Shown here: positions 31,479 through 41,144 of the stretch, piece by piece
How positions within the stretch are numbered: position 1 is the stretch's first letter
Layout of the letters: every line of letters begins with the position of its first letter
Notes under the pieces: model-generated
What the model saw: the letters and a program-made list of their open reading frames with translations, nothing else
Database searches by the model: none
Told to the model about the DNA's origin: nothing
Assembly: GCA_023807065.1 (NCBI GenBank)
Contig: JAJJLU010000333.1
Location: 1 to 64,000, forward strand
Direction: 5' to 3'
DNA length: 64,000 nucleotides
From: Isotricha intestinalis
Taxonomy: Eukaryota; Ciliophora; Litostomatea; Vestibuliferida; Isotrichidae
Made by a program: the position numbers and the translations under genes

Positions 31479-34369
31479 ATGTCAGATAATATAATTGGAA
31501 AAGTGTTTTTCAATAAATATATCCCAATTAGAAAATTAGGAGAAGGTTCCTTTGGAAGTATCTATCAAGCAAAATTTGAAGATGAATTTTTTGCATTAAA
31601 ATTTGAGCTTAGAAACAAAGGAACAAATCTATTAGAAAACGAAGCATACATAATGTCTTATTTAAAAGGGAGTAAGTTCCTATTTTTAATTTTTAAAAAA
31701 AATATTAAATTAAATTAGCGGGAATACCTTATGTAAAATCTTATGGTTACTCAGGAAATTATAATATAATAGTAATGGAACTTTTAGGAAAAAGTTTAGA
31801 GGATATTTTTAATAAATTACCAATAAAAAAAATGTCAATTCGATGTGTATGTAACATAGGAATTCAAATGATAAATATAATTAAATTTGTACATGATAAG
31901 CATATTATACATAGAGATATAAAACCAGATAATTTTGTAATTGGATTAGGAGAAAATAAGAGAAACTTATATTTATTAGATTTTGGTTTAGCTAAAAAAT
32001 ATCGTTCAAGTGTCACATTAAAACATTATGAAATGGGAAATAAAAAAAAATTAACTGGAACTGCTCGTTATTCTTCTATTAATGCTTTAAGTGGTTATGA
32101 ACAAAGTAGAAGAGATGATTTAGAAAGTATTGGTTATGTTTTATTATATTTTTTAAGAGGAAATTTACCTTGGCAAGGATTACCTATGAAAAATAAATAT
32201 GACAGATATGGAAGAATTCTTGAAAAAAAAAAAAATACTTCTTCTTATGAATTATGCAAGGATTTTCCAAATGAATTTGCTCAATTTGTTGAATATACTA
32301 GAAAATTAAAATATGAAGAAAATCCTGATTATGATTTTTTAATTAAGTTATTTAATGATGTTTTAAAAAAAGATAATTTTAAATTTGATTATTTTAATGA
32401 TTGGGATTTGAATTATGATAAATATGAAAAAGTTGAAAAAAATAAAGAAGATTTTATAAAAGATAATAATGAAAGTAATCAAGAGACCAAATATAAGATA
32501 AATAATAATCATAATATTGAAACTACAAAAAATAATAAAAAAATCAGTTTTAATAATATTGTTAAAAACAAAATGATTGAAAATAAAGAAGAAAGAAATA
32601 ATAAAGAAACATTTGGAAAAAGAATAAATAACGAAAATAAAGAAGATAAATTTAATAAAGGAACATTTAATAATAATTATAATGAAAAAAAAGATAATAA
32701 CAAAATTATAATAAATTCTCCTAAAATTAAAAATGATGAAAACAAAATGATTGAAATTCCTAAAAATAATATAAATATAATTGAACAAAATAGAATAGAA
32801 TCTATTGATAATTTCATTGATAAAAAAAAAGAAAGAATTAACCAAGTTATAAATATTAATACTTCAGTAGATAAAGATAATTCTCCTATTGAACAATTAG
32901 ATAATAATGAGTTTATGGACAATAATTATATTACATTAAAAAAACCTTTACAAAAACACTTATTTAATTATAATATAAATAAGGAAAAAAAAGAATTTAA
33001 AAAAAATGAAATGAACATAATATCAAAACAAGAAAAAATTAAATCTGATGAATCTTTAGATAATAATAATTTTAATGAAGATGATGAAAATGAAAAATTC
33101 AAAAAACAAATACTTAATGAAAATAAAAATGATAATATTCAAATACAAAATAATGAAAATAAAAAAGATAAAAGTTTAATTGATAATAAATTTGAAAAAA
33201 ATGATAAAAGTTTAAATGAAAATAATGTTGAAAAAAATGAAAAAAACATAAATTATAATATTTCTAAAGATGATAATGTTATAGAGAAAATAGATGATGA
33301 ATCTATAAATAAAAGAAAAATAGAAAAAGAGGAAGATTCATATTTAAATGTTTATGAAGAAAAAAAGATTAAAATACCAGAAACAAATAATAATTTATCA
33401 GAAGAAAATAATAATCAATTGAAAAGAGATATATCTTTAACAGAAGATATTGAATTAGAGGTTAAAAGTGAAGAAAAAAATAATAGTGAAATTATAAAGA
33501 AAGATTTAATAAGTGAAGATAAAGGAGAAAATTTTGAAAAACCAAATTCAATTTCAGAAGAAAAAAAATCTGAAAATAAAATTAATAATAATAATATTTT
33601 AATATCGGAAAGAATAAATGAAAAAGAAAAACCTGAAAAATCAATTGATGATATTATTGAAAGAATTAATAATAATGAAATACAAAATAATAGATTTGAT
33701 AAAGAAAAAAATGAATTAAAAATAAATCTCGATGAAAAAAAAAACAATTTCACAAAAAACAAAAGTTCAATATATAATAATCCACAAATAATATTGAAAA
33801 AAGAAAATCCAATAGATAGTAATAATGAAGAAGAAAAAAGAAAAAATGATTTTATTAATTTTCGAAGTACTGAAAATAGTGTTTCAATAAATAAATTTAA
33901 TAATGAATCAAATAAAAATATATTCAAAAAAAAAGATGAAAATTTAAATACTTATAAAATGATTAGTAGTGAAAACAATTCCCTAAAAGAAAATAATTCA
34001 AATTATAAAAAAAATATTGATCCAAATAAATATGAAAAAAGAAATGAATTTAAAATAAATAATAATCATCAAGTAAATGAAAGAATTAATGAAATAAATA
34101 ATCAAAATAAAAGTTTTAAAGATAATAAAATTGAAACAAATAAAAATAATCAAATAAATAAATTAAATGAAGAAAATGAAAAAAAAGAAATAAACAAAAA
34201 TTATATATCAGATAATAAAATAATAAATAATAGACAAGAAAAAGTAATAAAAGAAAAAGATAATCCATTTCAAAGTGAAGAGGGAAAAAATAATCAAAAT
34301 AAAAATAATAAATATTATTGTATGAATTCTAATAGAAAAAAGGATAACGATTGCTGTACAATAATGTAG
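31479..34369 (+). CDS. Casein kinase 1 family kinase with long disordered tail and CaaX end, two exons
   Basis: Exons 31479-31671 and 31719-34369 with a 47-nt GTAAGT...TTAG intron at 31672-31718 give 947 residues. The intron was placed because the joined reading LKGTGIPYVKSYGYSG fits the CK1 family, whereas the first frame stops at the intron's TAG. The kinase domain is at about 12-290: GEGSFGSIY, FALKFE, HRDIKPDNF, LLDFGLAKKY, then GTARYSSINAL and SRRDDLESIGYVLLYF. These are CK1-specific signatures. The remaining 640 residues are extremely Lys/Asn/Glu-rich with no fold. The last residues are NDCCTIM, a CaaX-type prenylation motif with a neighbouring Cys that could be palmitoylated. That predicts anchoring to a membrane. 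CK1 usually acts constitutively on primed or acidic sites. Confidence 0.92.
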
Positions 34370-34518
34370 AAAGAATAAAATAAATAAATATTATAAATAT
34401 CATTTTAAAACAAAACAAATTGATTTTTAATTATTTACTAATAAAATAAATTACATTTATTTTAAATTAACAAATACATTATAAATATCATTAATCAATT
34501 AAATATTATACAAAAAAG

Positions 34519-36465
34519 ATGAGTGATGATAAAATGAGTGAAGAAATGCCTTCAATTAATATAGACCATTTTGAAATAGATTTAATGACAGAAAGAAGTG
34601 AATTTCGTTGTGTAAATTGTTTTAGAATTCCTATAATTAAAATAGTTAAAGAAGAAGAAATTCCTAATATAGAATATTCTTGTGAATGTACATTATCAGA
34701 AAAACAAAAATCAAAAATAATATCAATAAAAGAATTTTTAGACAATTTTACACAAATTCAATTAAAAACAATGATATGTAACAGTTGTAATCATGGAATA
34801 GGTTCAAATAATATAATAAATATGTATTTTTGTTTTACTTGTAAAAAACCATATTGTGATAAATGTATTACTATACATAAGAATGAAAAACCTGGTCATG
34901 AAAATTTAGATATTAATTCTATTGATGATCATTGTCTTCTTCATCCAAATGAACAAATTGTTGCTTGGAGTATTAATTTTAAAATTAACTTATGTAATTT
35001 TTGTTGTGCTGATTATCGTGATTTTGAAACTATAAAAATCAATGACGAAATTATTCAAGAAGAAACTTTGAATAATTATAAAAAAGATATAAATACAATT
35101 TCCACTTATATTTTTACTAAAATGAAAATGATTCAAAATAATATGATTAATAAATGCAATGACCAAATAGAAAAAAATGAAATTATTAAATTATATCAAG
35201 AGAATTTCAATATTAATCAAAATTTATTTTTTTTAGCTCTTCATTCAATAAATACTTATCAATTATATAAAGATAAATTAATATATCCAATTATTCAAAA
35301 TATTAAAAATTCATGTAATTTTAATTTAGGAAAAATTGGATTTAATCAAAATGACTCAATTAATGATTATAAAAATTATTTAAAAACAGTTTTCATAACA
35401 AATTATTCAAAAAATGAATCATTAATACAATTTAATAAAGATGAAATGGATCAGTTAATTCAGAAATTTTTAAATGAAACTCTGAAAATAGGTAAAGAAG
35501 AAGAAACTATAAATGAAACCAAATTATATGAAAATTATGTTCCAATAATTAATGATGAAATACCAACACCGACAAATATAGGAAAATTAAAATGTATAAA
35601 ATCAATAAATGTATCTAAAAAAAATAAAATATCAGCATTAATAATATTACATAATAAAAGATTTGCTATAGGAAAAGGAAAAAATATAGACATAATAGAT
35701 GAAAATGAATTACAAATATTGATTACTTTACAAGGCCATGATTCTAATATTGTAACTTTAAGTCAATTAAAAGATGATACTCATAGATTAATTTCTGGGG
35801 ATTTTAATAATAATATTAAATTATGGTTATTTAATGATACTACCTATCAATGTGTAGGGAATATTAAAGATAAAGAAAATAATTTTAATATATTAAAATT
35901 AATTCATTTGTCAACTGATAAATTAGTTTGTTTGACATCTCAAAGTATAGAAATATTTGAAAAAGATTTTCCCTTTGAAAAAAATTTACTTTTTATTTCA
36001 GATAAAGAAAAAGACTTTATATCTCTTTTAGAGACAAAAAAAAATTTATTAATATCATCTTCTCCAAAAGGTTCTTTAAGATTGTACAATCAAAAAGATT
36101 TAACTGTAATAAAGGAATTAAACAATATATATTGTACTTCAATGGATGCTCTAATTGAAGTTAAAAATGATAGAATTGCAATTGGAGGTAATAAACAAAT
36201 TTATGTAGTAAATTCAAATAATTTTAAATTAGAAAAAATTTGCATTACTGAAGACATTGTAACTTCATTAAGTTTATTATATGATAATACATTATTAGTC
36301 TGTGAATTAGATAAAAGTTTAAAACAATATGATTTTGATTCTTGTGCTTTATTAGGTACTATTGAAAACGCTCATTATTCTTTTAGTATAAGCTGTGTTC
36401 AAATTAATCAAAAATATATAGTAAATGCTAGTTTTGTTGGATATAATATTTGGGAATATGAATAA
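34519..36465 (+). CDS. Zinc-finger (B-box-like) plus WD40-type propeller protein
   Basis: A 648-residue protein. Residues 30-170 hold paired cysteines: CVNC, then ICNSC, CFTCKKPYCDKC, a second set HCLLHPNEQ and LCNFCC. This matches one or two B-box-like zinc sites as in TRIM proteins, without a clear RING. A helical segment (about 185-330) could be a coiled coil. Residues about 350-648 are beta-rich repeats with WD-style ends, including GHDSNIVTLSQL, RLISGDFNNNIKLWLF and a final YNIWEYE. It is likely a scaffold or E3-ligase-related factor in the cytoplasm. Proteins with this B-box/WD order are common in ciliates but rarely characterised. No intron is seen. It begins 149 bp after the casein kinase stop. 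Confidence 0.8.
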   Translation: MSDDKMSEEMPSINIDHFEIDLMTERSEFRCVNCFRIPIIKIVKEEEIPNIEYSCECTLSEKQKSKIISIKEFLDNFTQIQLKTMICNSCNHGIGSNNIINMYFCFTCKKPYCDKCITIHKNEKPGHENLDINSIDDHCLLHPNEQIVAWSINFKINLCNFCCADYRDFETIKINDEIIQEETLNNYKKDINTISTYIFTKMKMIQNNMINKCNDQIEKNEIIKLYQENFNINQNLFFLALHSINTYQLYKDKLIYPIIQNIKNSCNFNLGKIGFNQNDSINDYKNYLKTVFITNYSKNESLIQFNKDEMDQLIQKFLNETLKIGKEEETINETKLYENYVPIINDEIPTPTNIGKLKCIKSINVSKKNKISALIILHNKRFAIGKGKNIDIIDENELQILITLQGHDSNIVTLSQLKDDTHRLISGDFNNNIKLWLFNDTTYQCVGNIKDKENNFNILKLIHLSTDKLVCLTSQSIEIFEKDFPFEKNLLFISDKEKDFISLLETKKNLLISSSPKGSLRLYNQKDLTVIKELNNIYCTSMDALIEVKNDRIAIGGNKQIYVVNSNNFKLEKICITEDIVTSLSLLYDNTLLVCELDKSLKQYDFDSCALLGTIENAHYSFSISCVQINQKYIVNASFVGYNIWEYE

Positions 36466-36572
36466 AAAAAGAAATAGAAAATATCATAAAAAAACATTAA
36501 AAAATATTAAATTTAAATAATAAAAATATATTGAAATTAATAAATTAATAACTGAAAAACTTCATTAAAAAA

Positions 36573-39500
36573 ATGGAATCCCAAAAAACTCAAAAAGATT
36601 ATTTTTCTCAAAATGAACAAGAAGAAAAAGAATCAATATTATTTAGAAATATAGATGCAAAAGTTGATCCATTTTCAATAGAATTAGAGAAGCATATTCA
36701 AAAATTACCAAACACCTTAAAATTTATAGAAAAATATATATACTTTACATTTTTACCTCATTTAGATAATGCAATAGATGATTTAGAAAAAATAAAAGAA
36801 ACTCCAAATTTTGATGAAAAAGTAATTTTTGTTCGTCCAATGACAATAAAGAGACTTCAAAATAAAAATATAACATGTTTAGATTTATTACAAAATCATA
36901 ATATTAAACATTCAAAAATGAATAAATTTATATTTGGAACTTATAAAGGAGAAATATGTATATTTGATATGGATAATGATAAAATAATGTCAGAAACTCA
37001 AGTTTCAAAATCAAATAATAGAGTTGATTCAATTGCAACTTCTTCAACAAAATATTTTGATACTTATATAACTAGAATTGTTGTTAATTGCAGAAGTGAA
37101 ATTTTTATTTATGTTTATGCTTATAATCATTCTTTTTCTCAAATGAATTTAGAATGTATCATTAACACAGTTAATCCTGAAATTTCTGATCCTATTGTTA
37201 ATGATAATATGAGTTTAAATTTATTAATCACTAATATTAAATTATCTAAAGATGGATTCTTCTTAAGTGCTATTGATTATGAAGGTGGAGTTAGATTGTA
37301 TAAATTTAATGATTTACCTTTAACTCAAAGTAATACTTCCAATAATCAAACTGAAAATGAAGAAAAAAAAGAAGAAAAGAAAGATGATAAAAAAGATGAT
37401 AAGAAAAAAAGTGATAATAGTAATGTTAATAATAAATTTACTTTTATTAATAGAATTGTTTGTAATGAAAATGAAAATTTTACTATTTTACCTACAGAAG
37501 CTGTTTCTAATGAAAATGCAAGTGATAAAAAAAAGAATAATAATAAGAAAGATGATAAGAAAAAAGATGATAAAAAAGATGCTAAAAAAGGGAAAAATGA
37601 TAAAGATAAAAATGCGAATGAACCAGAAAAAATAGATGAAACATTATATAATATAAAAACAGAAATTGATGAAGAAAAAGGTGATTTATCCTTATATCAA
37701 AAATATGATAAAAATCATCCATTCGTTCATTTTATACAAAAAAAATATATTACAGAAGATAAAAATTCTTCTGGTTATTCTTCAAGTACAATAACAATAG
37801 GAATTTATATTGCTTTTTCAAATTCAACTTGTTTTAAATATATTTCTTTTTATCCTTATTTAACAGATAAAATGAAAGCAATATTTAAAGTTCAAAAAGT
37901 AAAAACTGGAATTGCTTTAAGTATAGAAGATACTATGAATTTAAATTCAACAATGCAGAAAAAAGAAAGAGATTATTTAAATTATATTAGAACAATATTA
38001 AATCCTAAAAATCCTAATAATTTAAATGTTGAAATTTCAGATAAGAAAGAATCAGAAAATAAAGAAAAAGAAGATAAAAATAAAAAAGAAGATAAAAATA
38101 AGAAAGATGATAAAAAAGATAATAAGAAAGGTAAAAATGATAAAAAAGAAGAAATAGGAAAACCTAAAGAAAAGCCATTAGTAAATCCAATGTCACCAAT
38201 AGATTTATTTGATATAACAAAAAATGAAATGTCTTTTACAACATTATTTAATATATCAACAATGTCTGGCCAAACATATATAAATAAAGAAAATAATTTA
38301 TTAGCTTTAGGAATGATAGATGGAGGAATATTAGTTTGGGATTGTGAATTACATACAGATAAATTTTTATTACAAAAAAATTCAAGATTTGAGATTACTT
38401 CTATTTCAATTTCTGAAAATTATTTAACTTGTGGAAGTATTGTTGGTCAAATATATATTTATGAATTAATTAATGGAAAAGAATTATTTCATTGTATGCA
38501 TAATCCTTATGAAACTTTACCAATTCAATTAGTATTACCTGTTTTTCCTTATATTGTTTTTTGTTTTGATTCTATGGGAATTATCTCTGTTTATAATTCT
38601 AAAGAACAAAAAAAAATTGGTAAATTATTATTAAATACTGAAACTGATAAAACTAATTTTAAAATTAGTTATTCTAATAAATATTTAATTGAATTCAATA
38701 AAGATTATATATTTATTGTTTGTGAAAAAAGTGATGTTTTTTATCCAAAAAAAAGTTTATTAGATTTAATTAATTTTCAAGATATTAGAACTGAATTTTT
38801 AAGACACAAACCTAATTCTCCTACTACAGATTTCTTTAATATTATGCAAATCGAAAGTAATCCAAAACCAAAACCAATTGAAGAAGATAATAAATTATTA
38901 ACTACTTCTAATTTTAATGAAGAAATGAAAAATGAGAAAGAAGAAGAAAAAAAAGAAGATAAAAATAATAAAAGTAAAAAAGAAGATAAAAATAAAAAAA
39001 ATGAAAAAGATAATAAAAAAAAAGGAAAAAATGAACCAGAAGAAGAAGAAACAAAAGAAAATTTACCAGAACCAATAACAAAAATAGAATTACAAGATAG
39101 AGTAATAATTATATATAGAATAAGAGATATATTATTTAAATGTTATCCAAATTTAGTTTTTTCATATAAAAAAGGATTATCATTGGTTAAAATATTAAAA
39201 AAATATAATAGTGATGAATTTCCAACATTTGATAAAATGACAAGTGAGTTTTCTTCAAATTTAAATAATACTAATAAAAAAAATATAAGTGAATTATCTA
39301 AAAATTTAAGGTCTTCTCCTAAGAATGCATCTTCTCCAGATAGATTAAGTAATGATTCTCCAGAAGATACTAAAGAAAATACTATGAAATTAAAATTAAA
39401 TTTAATGGGTATTAATACTAATACTAATAATTTAGAAAGTATTGAAAAAGTTAAAAAAGAAAGCTCTACACAACAAAAAGATGTTTTTTATCATGCTTTT

Positions 39501-39608
39501 AAAAATATTAGAGATAGATATCAATATAAAGAAATTAGAGATAATAATATTCAAAAAAGAAAAGATAATATTATGAGAGAACTCAATAGGAAAAAAAATA
39601 AGAAATAA
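36573..39608 (+). CDS. WD40-repeat protein with Lys/Asp-rich insertions, probably axonemal
   Basis: A 1011-residue protein with scattered WD-like blades: KFIFGTYKGEICIFDM near 110, LSAIDYEGGVRLYKF near 230, ALGMIDGGILVWDCEL near 580 and CGSIVGQIYIYEL near 620. The blades are broken by repeated Lys/Asp/Glu runs (KKDDKK style) near 265, 330, 500 and 800. Such insertions are frequent in ciliate flagellar proteins. The C-terminus is basic and ends RKKNKK. This looks like a flagella-associated WD protein (a WDR93-like relation is possible but unproved). It has no signal peptide or membrane span. The upstream gene ends 107 bp before and reads in the same direction. Confidence 0.75.
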   Translation: MESQKTQKDYFSQNEQEEKESILFRNIDAKVDPFSIELEKHIQKLPNTLKFIEKYIYFTFLPHLDNAIDDLEKIKETPNFDEKVIFVRPMTIKRLQNKNITCLDLLQNHNIKHSKMNKFIFGTYKGEICIFDMDNDKIMSETQVSKSNNRVDSIATSSTKYFDTYITRIVVNCRSEIFIYVYAYNHSFSQMNLECIINTVNPEISDPIVNDNMSLNLLITNIKLSKDGFFLSAIDYEGGVRLYKFNDLPLTQSNTSNNQTENEEKKEEKKDDKKDDKKKSDNSNVNNKFTFINRIVCNENENFTILPTEAVSNENASDKKKNNNKKDDKKKDDKKDAKKGKNDKDKNANEPEKIDETLYNIKTEIDEEKGDLSLYQKYDKNHPFVHFIQKKYITEDKNSSGYSSSTITIGIYIAFSNSTCFKYISFYPYLTDKMKAIFKVQKVKTGIALSIEDTMNLNSTMQKKERDYLNYIRTILNPKNPNNLNVEISDKKESENKEKEDKNKKEDKNKKDDKKDNKKGKNDKKEEIGKPKEKPLVNPMSPIDLFDITKNEMSFTTLFNISTMSGQTYINKENNLLALGMIDGGILVWDCELHTDKFLLQKNSRFEITSISISENYLTCGSIVGQIYIYELINGKELFHCMHNPYETLPIQLVLPVFPYIVFCFDSMGIISVYNSKEQKKIGKLLLNTETDKTNFKISYSNKYLIEFNKDYIFIVCEKSDVFYPKKSLLDLINFQDIRTEFLRHKPNSPTTDFFNIMQIESNPKPKPIEEDNKLLTTSNFNEEMKNEKEEEKKEDKNNKSKKEDKNKKNEKDNKKKGKNEPEEEETKENLPEPITKIELQDRVIIIYRIRDILFKCYPNLVFSYKKGLSLVKILKKYNSDEFPTFDKMTSEFSSNLNNTNKKNISELSKNLRSSPKNASSPDRLSNDSPEDTKENTMKLKLNLMGINTNTNNLESIEKVKKESSTQQKDVFYHAFKNIRDRYQYKEIRDNNIQKRKDNIMRELNRKKNKK

Positions 39609-40039
39609 ATTAATGTTTTTAATTAAAAGTATTTTTTTATTATTTTTAAACATTCAATAAAAAAGCTAAAAAATAAAAATAACACTATATAACCAAAAAT
39701 AAAAAATTTATTTATTAATTAAGGAAAAAAGAGTGATTTATTTTAATAATCATTGTATATTTTAATTAGATTAATCAAAATAACTAATTAAATTTTTATA
39801 AATTAATATATCTTTTTATTAAGAATATTTATGATGGCAAATAAAATAAAATTAGAAATACAAAGATTTTTTTGCATAGATAATAATATTTATGAAGAAA
39901 TACAATATTGAAGTTTTATTTCAAATGAGAATTAAAAAAAAAATAAAAAGAATTTAAATTAATTTAATGGTTATAAAATATTGTTTTTTTAATAAAAATA
40001 AAGAATCAAATTATTAGTTTTTAATTTAATTTTTATTAT
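39609..40039. other. Intergenic spacer
   Basis: About 430 bp between two plus-strand genes. A short reading MMANKIKLEIQRFF at about 39832 stops at TGA after 26 codons. Another frame is long only if TAA and TAG are ignored. I see no supported gene. Confidence 0.5.
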
Positions 40040-41020
40040 ATGAGTATGCCATTAATAATAAAAAGATTAAATGTTTTAGATAAATATAAAGAATTCTTAG
40101 ATTATAAATTTAAACCAGAAGGAAAAAATCATTCTTTTTCAAAATTGAAAAGACATATATATTATGGGGAAATAATAAATGATTTTATAGATGATTTAGA
40201 AATTTTTGGTTTTTCACCTTTTAGAGGACAAATATTTTCTGCTCAATGTAGAAACCCTGATATTCAAAAATTTACAAATAAAAAATTTAATGAAGGATTA
40301 ATAAATTATGTAAAAAGAAAAAATAATAATGCTTTAGAAAGAAATTATTCTAATTATTTAAAGTTCAAAATTTTAGAAATAAAAAATAAATATAAAAATA
40401 AATATGAAATAAAAAAACCAGTAAGCCAAATTAAAAAATTTAAATATAATAAATTTTTCCAAGAATTAGGTAAAATAAGGAAAGAACAATTATTAGAAAA
40501 AAAAGAAGATTTAGAAAAAGAAAATACTTTTGAAAGTTTTTGTGATACTAATAGTGTTTTAAAAAATCAAAGTAGAAAAGATTCAAATATATTATCAACT
40601 AAAACAAGTGTTATTAATTCAATAAGTTCTACTGCAAATATATCTAATTCAATGAAAGATATTTCTTTTGTTAATTTATATAATACTGCAAAAAAATTTA
40701 AAATTAATCTTAAAAAAATTAGAGAAGATCAAATTAACATTAAACATAATAAAACAAATTTACTTTTTTCTCCAAAAAAATCAAAAGAAAAAAAAAAGAA
40801 AAAACAAAAACAATATTTGATTGTTCCTAATAAAGAAACTAAAACTAATAAAGATAATGATAAGAAAAATAGTAATAATAATAAATATTCTAATTTAAAT
40901 AAAAAACAAATTTTAGATTTGTTGAGAAAAAAAATTGAAGAATCACCTTCAAGTCTTTTTGGAAAAGCAAATAAAATAAAAAAATTTAAAAGAAATTATT
41001 CTTCTCCTTCTTTTATATAA
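40040..41020 (+). CDS. Unknown basic protein, 326 aa
   Basis: A 326-residue protein, pI clearly basic. Residues 1-80 look folded (YKEFLDYKFKPEG, YYGEIINDFIDDLEIFGFSPFRG). The middle is Lys/Asn-rich with helical stretches. Residues 170-210 are Ser/Asn-rich. The C-terminal third has a poly-Lys patch (KSKEKKKKKQK) and ends in SSPSFI. No known domain, no signal peptide and no membrane helix. The patch could be a nuclear localisation signal. It is convergent with the MST-type kinase, with 124 bp between. Confidence 0.75.
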   Translation: MSMPLIIKRLNVLDKYKEFLDYKFKPEGKNHSFSKLKRHIYYGEIINDFIDDLEIFGFSPFRGQIFSAQCRNPDIQKFTNKKFNEGLINYVKRKNNNALERNYSNYLKFKILEIKNKYKNKYEIKKPVSQIKKFKYNKFFQELGKIRKEQLLEKKEDLEKENTFESFCDTNSVLKNQSRKDSNILSTKTSVINSISSTANISNSMKDISFVNLYNTAKKFKINLKKIREDQINIKHNKTNLLFSPKKSKEKKKKKQKQYLIVPNKETKTNKDNDKKNSNNNKYSNLNKKQILDLLRKKIEESPSSLFGKANKIKKFKRNYSSPSFI

Positions 41021-41144
41021 ATAAATTTTTAATAATTTAGTTAAAAAACATATTTAATATTAAAAAAGGCTTTAACTAACTAATTATATTTTAATTTTTA
41101 TTTATATAAGAAAGACTTATTTTAAGTTCCAAATTACAAATAAT

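Noticed and set aside
33415..33927. Long hydrophobic open frame opposite the casein kinase tail
   Set aside because: It is the reverse complement of Lys/Glu/Asn-rich low-complexity coding sequence, which automatically gives Phe/Leu/Ser/Ile.
39832..39912. Short ORF MMANKIKLEIQRFF in the 39.6-40.0 kb gap
   Set aside because: Only 26 codons before TGA with no continuing exon or splice signal that fits.
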